In this document: positions 11,454-21,212 of the stretch, one piece after another | How the letters are laid out: the number at the start of each line of letters is the position of its first letter | Position numbering within the stretch: position 1 is the stretch's first letter | NCBI GenBank assembly: GCA_009746045.1 | Contig: RPFO01000406.1 | Location: 637,501-701,500, forward strand | Length of the DNA: 64,000 nt | DNA from: Mesostigma viride | Lineage: Eukaryota; Streptophyta; Mesostigmatophyceae; Mesostigmatales; Mesostigmataceae | Direction of reading: 5' to 3' | Notes under the pieces: model-generated | Databases searched by the model: none | What the model saw: only the letters and a program-made list of their open reading frames with translations | Told to the model about the DNA's origin: nothing | Made by a program: the position numbers and the translations under genes

Positions 11454-11897
11454 GTGGCCCACGCGCATGTGCGCCCATAATGGCCCCCATGGATGATGCT
11501 TTCAGTATTTAGCCGCGCCCAGCCTACAATGGGACCTCCCATGGATGATGCATTAAGAATTTAGCCATGCGATGCCTATGCAGGGAGTTACTCTCTGCTG
11601 AGATGCCATGTGTACACCAGCTATAGCCTAGCCACATACCCTCCACCCCATATGTCATGCAGGCCTTCTAGGCCCTCTCCTCAAGCCCCCCCTGGGTGCC
11701 TGTGCTTGTTAAGGAGGCATGAACCATCATGGCGGTGCAGGTGCACCTTGTGCACCCAGAGCAGGTGACAGTTGTACATCCTCCACCTGCAGGTTGTAGC
11801 CCTGATTGTATTACAAACCCATAGATGCCCTTTTCTCAGGGCTATGTGTTACATATGCTCCCAACGGAGCTATCATTTTAATTAATTAATTAATTAA
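11454..11897 (+). mobile_element. Mirror LINE 3'-end fragment (right arm)
   Basis: Same fragment as at 5578-6021 in opposite orientation, ending in the TTAATTAA tail. It differs by one G/C in a homopolymer. Its matching position in both arms means the insertion predates the arm duplication, or was copied across by gene conversion. Confidence 0.75.
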
Positions 11898-12921
11898 TGG
11901 CATGACTAGGAACGGGAGTGACATGACTAGGAACGACCATGGCATGACTCGGAACGACCATGGCATGACTAGGAAGGAGCATGGCATGACTAGGAACGGG
12001 TATGGCGGCCAAGCACGTGGGCGGGTTCGTGCTATTCGTACCGTTGATGCTGAAGAGTCACAGGTATCGTTGGAACGGAACGGTCCAGGGGTCGCAGGCG
12101 GTTCTTCCCGGGACTGATCTTCCAGCGCTGCAAGAAAATCACGAACATGTCCCTGGTTGGGTAAAGAAAGCAGGCAAACCCCGACCGGCCGACCGCGTCC
12201 CCACCGTGCATGTACCTTGGTAAGACGTACGTAAGGTTCTGTGGGCTGAACTGACCGCGCTTCAAGAATATGACGATTTGAAGCCACTATGAAGGTATAT
12301 GCAAACCATGTCGGCGTCATCCGCTCGACCCCTCTTACTCAGATATAGTTGGATATGCAGCATAAAAAGCAACGGGGAGAAATTGTCAATGACTATGATC
12401 CCCCAACTGTGGGTGTTAGGAAATAGAAAAAGCATGGCAGGCATAGCTTGCGTGCAACATTGGGGGTCGGAAATTCTAGTCGGGGGGGTCAGTGGACTCC
12501 AACGTGGACTCGAGACTCAGATTGATTGATTATTGAGGGTAAACTGCACGACTACAGGCTCTTTGCGCGCGCCACATGTTAAGTAATCATGCCATCAGCT
12601 GCCATTTTGAACGCATCATAAGGAAACCCGTCGGGTTAAAAACTAAGATCTAAACGGCCATCACCACTCGCATCGACGACGAAATTCGGCTAAGTCCAAA
12701 GGCAGCCGATACGATTTACGTCGTTTGCAGTTTTACGCGCCAGCCTTGCGCACGCTGCCGCGCCGCGCCCAGCCACGATGCACTCCCAGCCTTGCGCACT
12801 CCCAGCCTCGCGCACTCCCCAGCCTTGCGCACGCCAGCCTTGCGCACGCTGCGCCGCGCCCAGCCTTGTGCATCGTCTGAAGAAATCAGTGTCTGATGTT
12901 TACAAAAACTCATTGTACTCA

Positions 12922-13319
12922 TGCGTGGATTCTGTAGGCGAGGGTCGATGTCGACCCGAGGATCTTGTGTGGACTGCATGCTTTGGAAGGTCGGCGCCAT
13001 GTCGGCGCCCCTTGCCAGCGTAGTGGCAGACCTAGGTGAAATTGGTCCGAGGACGAGAGTCTCGTCCTCTTGGTTTGATGAATGATAAGTGCGATGACGC
13101 CTACACATTAAACCTGGGGCAACTATCCACTTGTAATTGGTCTTGCTAGCCATTATAAGTGTGTATCAATTAGCTTGGCGTCAAGCCGCGATGCCAGATA
13201 TCTCACGACCCCAGTCGTGAAGCGCAATCTGCATTAGGCTACCTTGATTATTCCTAATTCCGGCATGGAGGATCTTTCGCTACGTCACTCAGGCTAGGGA
13301 CCTGGGTTGGCACGTAACA
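12922..13319 (+). repeat. 5' LTR, second part
   Basis: The remaining 398 bases of the 5' LTR, matching 25107-25513 with no difference that I can see. It ends GGTTGGCACGTAACA. Confidence 0.85.
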
Positions 13320-13320
13320 C

Positions 13321-13333
13321 TGGTTATCGGAGG
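13321..13333 (+). promoter_or_regulatory. Putative primer-binding site
   Basis: TGGTTATCGGAGG starts one base after the 5' LTR. LTR elements prime from a tRNA 3' end, so a site beginning TGG at this spot is expected. The tRNA was not identified. Confidence 0.4.
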
Positions 13334-14114
13334 TAAAATGTGCTGGAGAGGTTAGCTAACTCTCGCGGAGAGAGCTAGTGTAGCCAGTTAGGATAGCAAG
13401 GCGGTGCTTAGTGTAGATAGAGGTTCCGGTATTCAACGATTGCTGACTGGTTGGCGGCAGCCCGTAAAGGGATTCAACGACGACCTCGGCAGCAAGCGGC
13501 AGTCCGGGATACTCGGCGGGGCTAGTAATAGCCCTGTGGTGAGGTGCCATAGGCAGTAGCGGCCATTACCCCTGTTTTCAACGACTTCTAGTGGTGGTAG
13601 AGCTCCGGCTCCCAGGTGGTAGAGCTCCGGCTCCCAACGACACTCGACGGCGTCCAGCCCAGGGGTTTTCATCGACATTGGTTATGGTACGTCCCCTAGT
13701 TTAGTGCTCTTTACTTAAACGCTTGCTTTCTTCCCGGGACTGCACGCGTAGAGGGGGTTTATGTTTAATGTTGTGCCCTCTATAGGCGTTTTCATGTTGT
13801 TTGAGAGATGTGGGGGCCGCGGAGGCACCCATCGTTGTGTGACCTGCAACGGGTCTTGGGGTAGGTACCGTCGGGCTGTGGCCGATTATGTTTGACGGTG
13901 CTTACCTCTGTGAGCCCCGCGGAGGGGACCAGTGTACTGTGCCCTTGTTCGCGTAGAGCTTGGGCGTGTGTTGTGTTAGAGTCCGTCCTCCTCCCTCGTT
14001 GCGTTTATCACTGCACTTAGAGGTATCCTTGGGAATCCCTTTTCCTTTCTGTCTTGCAAGCTTCTGCCAGCCCTTTTCTTCTTCTCGCCAGCGTATGATA
14101 GACTACTACGCAAT
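13334..14114 (+). other. Leader of the LTR element
   Basis: About 780 bases between the primer site and the first notable ORF. It contains a short direct repeat, GGTGGTAGAGCTCCGGCTCC, near 13590-13630. No coding potential was recognised. Confidence 0.4.
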
Positions 14115-14306
14115 ATGTCCTTGAAAGGGAAGCGAAGGATAAATAAGGGTGGACAGTCTGGATTTCCCTACTATGCAGTAGCCCATGACGGGGGTGAGGG
14201 TAGACCAGCCATATTTTATAGTTGGAAGACGTGTGAAGAGTATATCAAAGATAAGATAATGTCTAGGGTTCTAATGCTAGATGGAAGGGGTTTGATAACA
14301 TCATAG
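14115..14306 (+). CDS. ORF resembling an RNase H1 hybrid-binding (viroplasmin-like) domain
   Basis: A 63-codon ORF in the leader of the LTR element, upstream of gag. YYAVAHDGGEGR, then a PAIFYSWKTCEEYIK stretch, fits the hybrid-binding fold of RNase H1 and caulimovirus P6 (Y-A-V, then G-I-F-x-S-W-x-x-C-x-x-x-V/I). That family binds RNA-DNA hybrids or double-stranded RNA; a role in this element is inference. A basic N-terminus (KGKRRINKGG) precedes it. Treated as part of a fossil element. Confidence 0.5.
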   Translation: MSLKGKRRINKGGQSGFPYYAVAHDGGEGRPAIFYSWKTCEEYIKDKIMSRVLMLDGRGLITS

Positions 14307-14535
14307 ATGCAGATAGGTTTGTTAGGGAGCATATGCCATTGCCAGAGGGTCTGCACACCACTCGTGAATGCTCTAAGCCACCCACGCACAGCAAGGGAGA
14401 CAGCAGTCAGGAGGTGGGGACCGCAGTTACAGTTACCTTCTCCCAGCTGACCATTGGCTCTAGCAGACAATAGAGGGGATTACTACTAGGGAATAGTACT
14501 AGGTCCTATATATATAGATATATAGTACGTGGTTG

Positions 14536-14537
<2 letters not shown>

Positions 14538-14590
<53 letters not shown>
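14538..14590. repeat. CT dinucleotide microsatellite
   Basis: About 26 CT units just upstream of gag. A pyrimidine run in this position could affect expression of gag, but nothing shows that it does. Confidence 0.9.
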
Positions 14591-14594
<4 letters not shown>

Positions 14595-14635
14595 GGGAGG
14601 TGTTGCCTGCAGTGTAAGGTATCGGTACGAGCATC

Positions 14636-14956
14636 ATGCCACGAAGACGGAGAGAACCTGTCAACAGAGAGATAGAACAGGTAGACAACCACGAGCAAGG
14701 TATAGAGGTGGTAGAGGTACCACCGCACGTCCAAGTAGGGACAGGTATAGGTGAGGTCATGGAGAGACCTGCGGAAGGCTCCCCACGATCTAGAGACCAG
14801 GGCCGCAGAGATTCATCAGATGATGACAGTCCAGACTCCAGGGTGGAACAAGGGGGGGACGGGCGCAGCCAGGAGATGCTCCAGCAGGGTTTCCAGCAGC
14901 AGCAACGGCAGCAGCAGCAACAGCAGCCGCAGGGTTCCCAGCAGCAGCAGCAGCGG

Positions 14957-15036
<80 letters not shown>

Positions 15037-16714
15037 GCGGCAGCAGCAGCAGCAACGACAGCAGCAGCAGCACCCGCAGCAGCAGCAGCAACTACCGCAG
15101 CAGCAACAACCCCAGACGAGGTCACAGCGGCTGCCACGGTACCCTGAGCAGCCCGGGTACGAGAATGAAGACACGCTGCACTACAGTTATCGGCAGCCAG
15201 TCACGGAGCGACCATCGCATCCCTGGGCAGGGCGGGGTCGCCCCCTGGGACCGCCGCCGGCCCCAGCACCTCGGGGCAGACGTAGAGTGTCTTTCGGCAG
15301 CACTTCCCTGTTACCCACGGTGTTGTGGAACTCGGATGATGACGGGGAGGACACCGGGGCAGATGGCGAGTTCGATGATTTGGAGGGGGCCGTGGCGGAT
15401 ATTGAGGGACCAGGGGCGCAGGGCCCGTCCTTTGGAGCTCATAGGCCCCGGGTTCGGCTAGGGGATGACAGAATCGCTACCGCACACGACGAGGAGACTC
15501 AGACACCCGTCCAGCGACCCGCCCCCCAGCCGCCGTGTCCTAGGACACATGACAGCAGCATCGTCCACTCGCCTGCGGTCGTCATCAACCTGAATTTCAG
15601 CAGGGTGGCCTTGGATGACCCGGGGTACGAACACCCATCGTCTGTACAGGTGCGGCGAACGCATGGCACGCCGGCCAGCTCCGGATCTCTCCCCCGGTCG
15701 CAGCCCCCAGCCTTCGGCTCCATTGCCTATCGTGAGGTCGGTGGACCCAAGCCTAATACGGTGAAGGCCCCACCGATGCCTACCTTCAAGAATGTTCCCA
15801 AGCTGCACGCGGACATGAAACCGCGGGAGATTGACGAATGGGGGCGCATGTGGCAACAGCAGTATACCGTCTGGTGTAACCACCACAGTTGGGAACTGGC
15901 CACCTGCGATCTCATCCCGCATGTTGTCAACACCTGCATGGACCCCTCGGTGGTGAGCATCCTAAATTGTGAGAGCATCGCATCCCAATCGTACCCGCAA
16001 ACCGTGGAGGAGCTGATGGACCGGGTGCGCTGCAAGCTGGTGCCCCCAGATGTTGTAATCCACGAGCGACTCGCATTCGGCAAGCTGCGCCAGGGAGCCA
16101 CTCCGTACCGCGAGTTCCTATCCAAGTTTGAGTCCAGCGCCGCCTACCTGACAGACATGACCTGGTACGAGTACAAGATCCGGTTCATTGAGGCCCTCAG
16201 TCCCGAGCTGCAGGATGAGGTACTGAAGCACTACGCTGAGGTCCCCTGGGATGAGTGGGATATCCTGAAAATCCAGCGGTATCTTCTGCAGGTGGCCGAC
16301 GTCGTGGCTCGCGGGCGCGCACCATCGGTGCGTCGTTTCTTCCGATCAGGTCCCCCGCACGACGGCGAGGGGAACGAGGACTCCCCCGATGACCTGGAGG
16401 ACGGGAACGCTGACCATGGCCTCAACGCCATCGACGCGAGTAAAGCCCGTTGCTTCATGTGCTTGGAGGTGGGTCACCTCAGGCGCGACTGCCCCAAACT
16501 CCGTAGCAGGCATGCTGGACGTGGCACGGGGGAGACCGAGCCCAGGTTTTCAGGCCCGGCGTTCGGCAGTCGCCCGAACTCCTCCGGCCCAAGGGACAAG
16601 GCTCGCAACGCGGACGAGCGGGCGCCAGCAGGCCCGGCAGTTCACGACTCAGCACCAGCAGCCGCGGCCGCCAGCGATGAGTTCTACCAAGGGCGTGATG
16701 CGCGCGGTCAATGA
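14636..16714 (+). CDS. gag: gag protein with polyglutamine tract and CCHC knuckle
   Basis: An open frame of 692 codons starting at ATG 14636. Residues about 85-165 are almost pure glutamine from CAG/CAA codons. The gag core runs about 385-560, with helices typical of retrotransposon capsid (PREIDEWGRMWQQQYTVW, then FGKLRQGATPYREFL). A zinc knuckle of CX2CX4HX4C form, CFMCLEVGHLRRDC, lies near residue 605. It packages the element's RNA in related families. The N-terminal part is acidic and disordered and differs from ordinary Ty3 gag. Confidence 0.8.
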
Positions 16715-16795
16715 GATCGAGGCTCATCGACTAGCCTCCGGACAGCGTGCGACCTTTGAGTCACCAGCAGTGGCCGGTTACGAGTTTGCCGTTGG

Positions 16796-17280
16796 GAAGT
16801 ATACTATAATATATATTATACTACTATTGTAGTATAAGTATATTTAAGTAATAATTATATTTTTATAATATGTTCAGTCCGGTGCGCTTTTCCAGTCCTA
16901 GTGGCTGGCCACCGTAGCCATTCTGAGAATGCCCACCTGTGTAGGGCAAGGGGGGGGTGTCTGTTTTGCCCCACATCTGTACCAAATACCAAGGGTGCAT
17001 TGGTCCTGCACAGTAGCAGGTCACCCTGTTATCATTATGTCAGTAGTACGAAGGGTGCATTGGTCCTGCCCAGTAGCAGGTCACCTTGTTATCATGCTAT
17101 CAGCAGTAAGGGGGGTGTTTGGAATCATACACTGACCCCATGCATAGACGCCGTTGGCGGTAATGGGAAATTACTATTAGGCGTCTAGCACTAGTGGTTT
17201 TATATAGGGTACCGTTGGCGGTAATGGGATATTTTATATATGAGATTGTAATAATATATTCAGACACGGCCAACCAACCG
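16796..17280 (+). other. AT-rich spacer with short duplications
   Basis: An AT-rich stretch (16796-16880) is followed by near-duplicate segments around GGTGCATTGGTCCTGC (16996 and 17056) and GCCGTTGGCGGTAATGGGA (17150 and 17211). No gene was recognised. Confidence 0.5.
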
Positions 17281-17282
17281 TC

Positions 17283-17610
17283 ATGGATGTCAAGTTTTTG
17301 GTCGTCACAGGCGCTTCCACGTCCTTCATCAACGCGGCACTGGTGCGCCGGCTGGGCCTGACGCCCAGCCCCTACACCGGACGGCCGTGCATCTGACCCA
17401 CTCGGATGGTCGCCAACACCAATCGCCGGTCTGGCAGATATCAAGGTGTGCTGCAAGGCACCCCGTTCGACCTGGCTGCGACCATCGCACCGCTGGGCGC
17501 AGCGGACATCATCATTGGGCTCGACTTTGGACGCGCAGGATGTGGACATTCGCGTGCGCCGGCGAGTGGTCTGGTTTCCCGATGGTTCCTTTTGGTGCCC
17601 TGACAGCGAG
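17283..17610 (+). other. Retropepsin-like protease segment of the LTR element
   Basis: Peptide segments VDVKFLVVTGASTSFI and GAADIIIGLDFG match the two ends of a retropepsin, the active-site strand and the closing I-I-G-L-D-F motif. They lie downstream of gag as in Ty3-like elements. The region looks broken. Confidence 0.6.
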
Positions 17611-17739
17611 TATAGGGCACATAGCATTACACGGCGGTCCAGCATCCTTGACTCCTTGGCAGTGATCGGACGATCGCGTGGACGCGTCGTCCCCGGGGGA
17701 AGGGGAGGGGTCGCAGAGCGTATGAAACCAGATGGCTAC

Positions 17740-20700
17740 TAATAATACCATATACTTCTTTACTATACCTACCTTTTATATACTAAGTACTTGTACTGGT
17801 CCACTACACTTCCTTATGATACCATACTCTTCTTAACTATATCTATCTAGAACTATATCTAGCTCCTGTATGATCGGCACGGTTCGGCGTTGGATCGAGC
17901 CGGCCATCTATGTAGGAATCCACCGCGCAGCCGCGCGTGGATCCGACGACCCTTCTACTGCCATGCCAGGGATCGATGCGCAGCCGCGCGTGGATCCGAC
18001 GACCCTTCTACTGCCATGCCAGGGATCGATGCGCCAGCGTGCGGATATTATATATTTTCGATATTCTCTATTTTCTATATAATAGTAGTATATTTTCTCC
18101 ATGATATATTCTCTATGGGATAATCTGCAGTTGGCGGTGGGCTTGAACGGGTCGTCCCGAAGAGGACCACGTCAGGCACTCAGCACCGCATGTGCACATG
18201 GTCCTGGCCTTTTTGGACATGGGCTCACCGGATGCTTGATGATTCTACTACTAAGGCGTCCGTACCGAGGCATCTCCGCGTGGGATGCCGGATTCGGCAG
18301 CGAGTGCCAGTGACCCCAGACTACGGCCTGACTGCACGTCGCGTCCCGCGTGACCAACGGACGCGGAGTCCCATGGCACGCGGCCAAGTATTATTATAGG
18401 GAGTCTTCCGGCTGGCGGCTATGAGTCACGGCTCCCTGACTTCCTGGCGCATGAGGGACGCGCCTTACTTCTCGTGCACCCGTACGTGATTAATTTCACC
18501 ATTGCGACACGGTGCATGGAGACGGCACGGTGCGTGGAGGCTGTTGCAACCCCGATGCGACTGGGCGATCAGGCAGGGCGGAGCCTGTACTGAATCGTGG
18601 TCGGCCGGCAAATCGATGTACAGCACCTTGTTGAATTGTCGGTAGCCAACCAATTGGCTACCCCGGCATTGAGTCGACGCCTAGCTGGGTCAGGGCACTC
18701 CTGGGCTCGAGTAACCGTGCATGCGGGGCGCGCCCGCGTCCGCCGCGACCGTCGGGAGTAAGGGCCCCCGGGGCTGCAAGCATATGCGGGCACGGTGCAG
18801 TTGCATGGCGACAGCACGTACTGCCGGCAGTAGTGGTGGATGACCCAGCCGGTCGTGGTTGCACTGGTTGCGCTGGTGCCGGTCGTGGTTGCATCAGAAG
18901 CAGGTGGCGGTGTCCGGTCATTGTCTCACCGCCTCAACAGTGCGCGTGCATGGTGCCGATGCCACATGATGTGGCGCTGTCGCCCCGCAGACTGCCGGTG
19001 TCCGAATAACACCCGGTATCACTGCATAGGGCCGGTACGTCCGCTCTGAGCGGACCCGGCGCTGACGCGCGCTGAGCCATGGCAGAGCACTGAGGTACAT
19101 GGGACGTGCGGGATCTGGCCGTCGAGGGCGAGTCACGGGGACTGTAGTAACGGCGACCCGAGACTGAGAGGCAGGCAGGATCGAGCTGCTGGAGTCTGAG
19201 CACCTAGTCACTGCCCGCGACCCTGTGCATGGCTACCATCGCGCAGTGTTCGCGTCCCTCCTGTAAGCTGAGCCCGGTAGGGAGTTGTTCGATCCTTGCA
19301 CCACTGGTGGAGGCCGATCGAGCGTGATTTGCAAGTGGCTCGTGTCCGCGCGCCTACGAGGTTGCATGGATGAGGGACTCAGAGCAGGGCGTTCCATGTG
19401 CATGGCGGGCGGGCTGTGTGGGCTTCAAATTGTACTATACCCCATGGCCATGCACTGGTACAGGGGTGGTGAGAGGCCTTCAAGCTTCGAGTGGGGGATG
19501 TTGCGACGCGCGGTGGGGACTGCATACATAGGGGCGTGTTTCTGTTGCAGGAATGGGAATCCTGGGCAAGACAGTCAAGCGGGGTGGACAGGCGGTGATC
19601 GGTCGTGCGCGGCATTGACCCCGGTCCACGATCGCTGTATGTGCTTGAGCACCTGTGGGCTGGGCGCGATCGAGCCCGAGGAGCTCTTCATGTTTGGGAC
19701 TGCGGGGTTGCTTCGGCCCTACTCCATGAGCAGCACGGTGTCTCGCAGGGGCAACTGTTACTGATACGGCAGTTCCTGCAAGGCGTGTCACTCCCCGACC
19801 TGCCCGGCATTGCATTATATAAGTGCGGGCATTGCGGGCGCTATGCAGTCCACGCCGGCGGCCTCGAGCATCACATGCTTATGGGCCCGCGCAAACATCA
19901 ACCGTGCTCTTGCTGTGCAAGTGTCACGGAGGGTGTGACTGCGAGCTGAGGAGTTTTCCCCCGCTTGTGGTGGAGTTCAGGCACATTGGCAGTAAGGAAT
20001 GCTCCGGTCTATGCACGTCGGCCGGAGTGGTGTTGTGCCTAAACTACTGCAGCTTCGTGGAGGAGTTGGCAGGGCGCACTCCAGTGGACACGCTGGGGCC
20101 CTGCTAGTTTTGGGCACTTAACGTGCCATATTATCCAAGTTTCCGGTGTTGATCGACTTTGACTGTTTCCTGCGTTGGATAGAGACGGCGGGGCGCGCTC
20201 TAGTGGACACACTAGGGCCTTGAGGGCACCTGCATGCGTTCGCAGGTGCAGGGGAGGCGCACTCTAGCGGCCACTCTAGGGCTTCCCCCGCTATACAGCC
20301 ACTCCAGCGGCGGCCAGGAACAGCCACGTTGCATGGTCGGTTGGCTCACGGCGCGCCTGTATTTGAGAGGACGCGTACAGCTGTCGGTAGTGAGGCGATG
20401 GATCAGATTCTCCTGGTGCACGCCCTCGCTTCTGAGCATGGAGCCTGCACTGCATGCTGTGCCTCACGGTCGTCGACGCTAGTAGTACTCTTAATCGTCG
20501 TGTGATCACGCGCATCAGTCGCGCTGTAAGACTGGGTTTCGGCTGGATGGGATACATGACTGGCCACCTCGTCGGCCGGATCATCAAGTTGTATGCATGA
20601 AAAATGTTCCCTCCTGCTGACAGTCCCGATTGGCTATATAAAGAGTTGCCCTTGCGTGGCAAGTCTGGGGGGACCTGGTTTCACTGGCCCGTTGGTGCAC

Positions 20701-21077
20701 AAGGGCTGGGACATAGTACCCCTATGGTCAACATTTCATCAAGTTTGAGGCTGCTCAGGACCTCAGGACTGGTTGCGCGGGATTACATGGACTGTGCATT
20801 ATTATGTGGATGGGATAGGGCACGCGGTGGCGCCCCCTAAGGTGGTTCCAGTGGATCGGCGCGTCAACAACGGCGGTCGCTGAGATGGTTGTGAGAGTTT
20901 TATGACGGATAGCGGATTGATCCTGTCATCCTGTTTCGTGCTACTACGTCAGGGTTGGTCCTGTGTATCAACCTCTAGAGGAACTGGTATTACTAACCCG
21001 CGGGTGAACCGGGGTTGGGACATAGTACTCTTATAGTAGCGTAGCATACTTGTTCGGTAGGGACTACCGACCCCCAT
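17740..21077 (+). other. Unassigned 3' part of the LTR element
   Basis: About 3.3 kb where a polymerase would be expected. No reverse transcriptase, RNase H or integrase motif was found on either strand. It holds a 54-bp direct duplication (about 17925-18032, around CCGCGCGTGGATCCGACG). A frame near 19806-19949 has clustered Cys and His (KCGHCG, LEHH) that could be a zinc-binding relic. I cannot assign a function. Confidence 0.4.
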
Positions 21078-21090
21078 GGGGGGGGAGGAG
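21078..21090 (+). promoter_or_regulatory. Polypurine tract of the LTR element
   Basis: GGGGGGGGAGGAG directly abuts the 3' LTR. This is the standard place for the plus-strand primer of LTR elements. Confidence 0.75.
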
Positions 21091-21212
21091 TGTTGCGTGC
21101 CGGCCCTTTAGGACGGACGCAACAATGGAATAAATTATATACTTTGGCTTGTTGTCATAGTCCGTAGGACTTTGGGACTTATTTCGGGACTTAGTTTGGG
21201 AATCGTCCCTTA
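21091..21212 (+). repeat. 3' LTR, first part
   Basis: Starts TGTTGCGTGCC as the 5' LTR does at 4296. It is interrupted after ATCGTCCCTTA by a LINE and resumes at 23200. Confidence 0.85.

Larger units (their letters stand above)
4564..12911. mobile_element. Giant foldback element with 3.74 kb inverted arms
   Basis: Left arm 4564-8305 and right arm 9170-12911 are reverse complements with coordinate sum 17475, around an 864-base loop. I see only single-base length differences in homopolymers (near 5792/11686 and 4987/12482), so identity is about 99.9 percent. The ends are GAGTTTTTGTAAACATCAG and its complement. The element is flanked by ATTGTACTCA at 4554-4563 and 12912-12921, and the undisturbed site is visible in the 3' LTR near 25106. 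A 9-11-bp duplication suggests a Mutator-like mobiliser; tandem repeats inside the arms recall Drosophila FB and Tetris elements. There is no transposase ORF, so it is non-autonomous. Confidence 0.85.
9170..12911 (-). repeat. Right arm of the foldback element
   Basis: Near-perfect reverse complement of 4564-8305. It carries mirror copies of the satellites (about 10638-11453 and 11898-11995) and of the LINE tails (9730-10143 and 11454-11897). Confidence 0.85.

Noticed and set aside
14506-15174. Poly-Cys, poly-Ala and poly-Leu ORFs opposite or overlapping the CAG repeat
   Set aside because: Shadow frames of the polyglutamine tract in gag.
17740-21077. Hidden reverse transcriptase or integrase of the nested LTR element
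   Set aside because: No FADD-like motif, D-D-E pattern or zinc-binding integrase motif was found on either strand.
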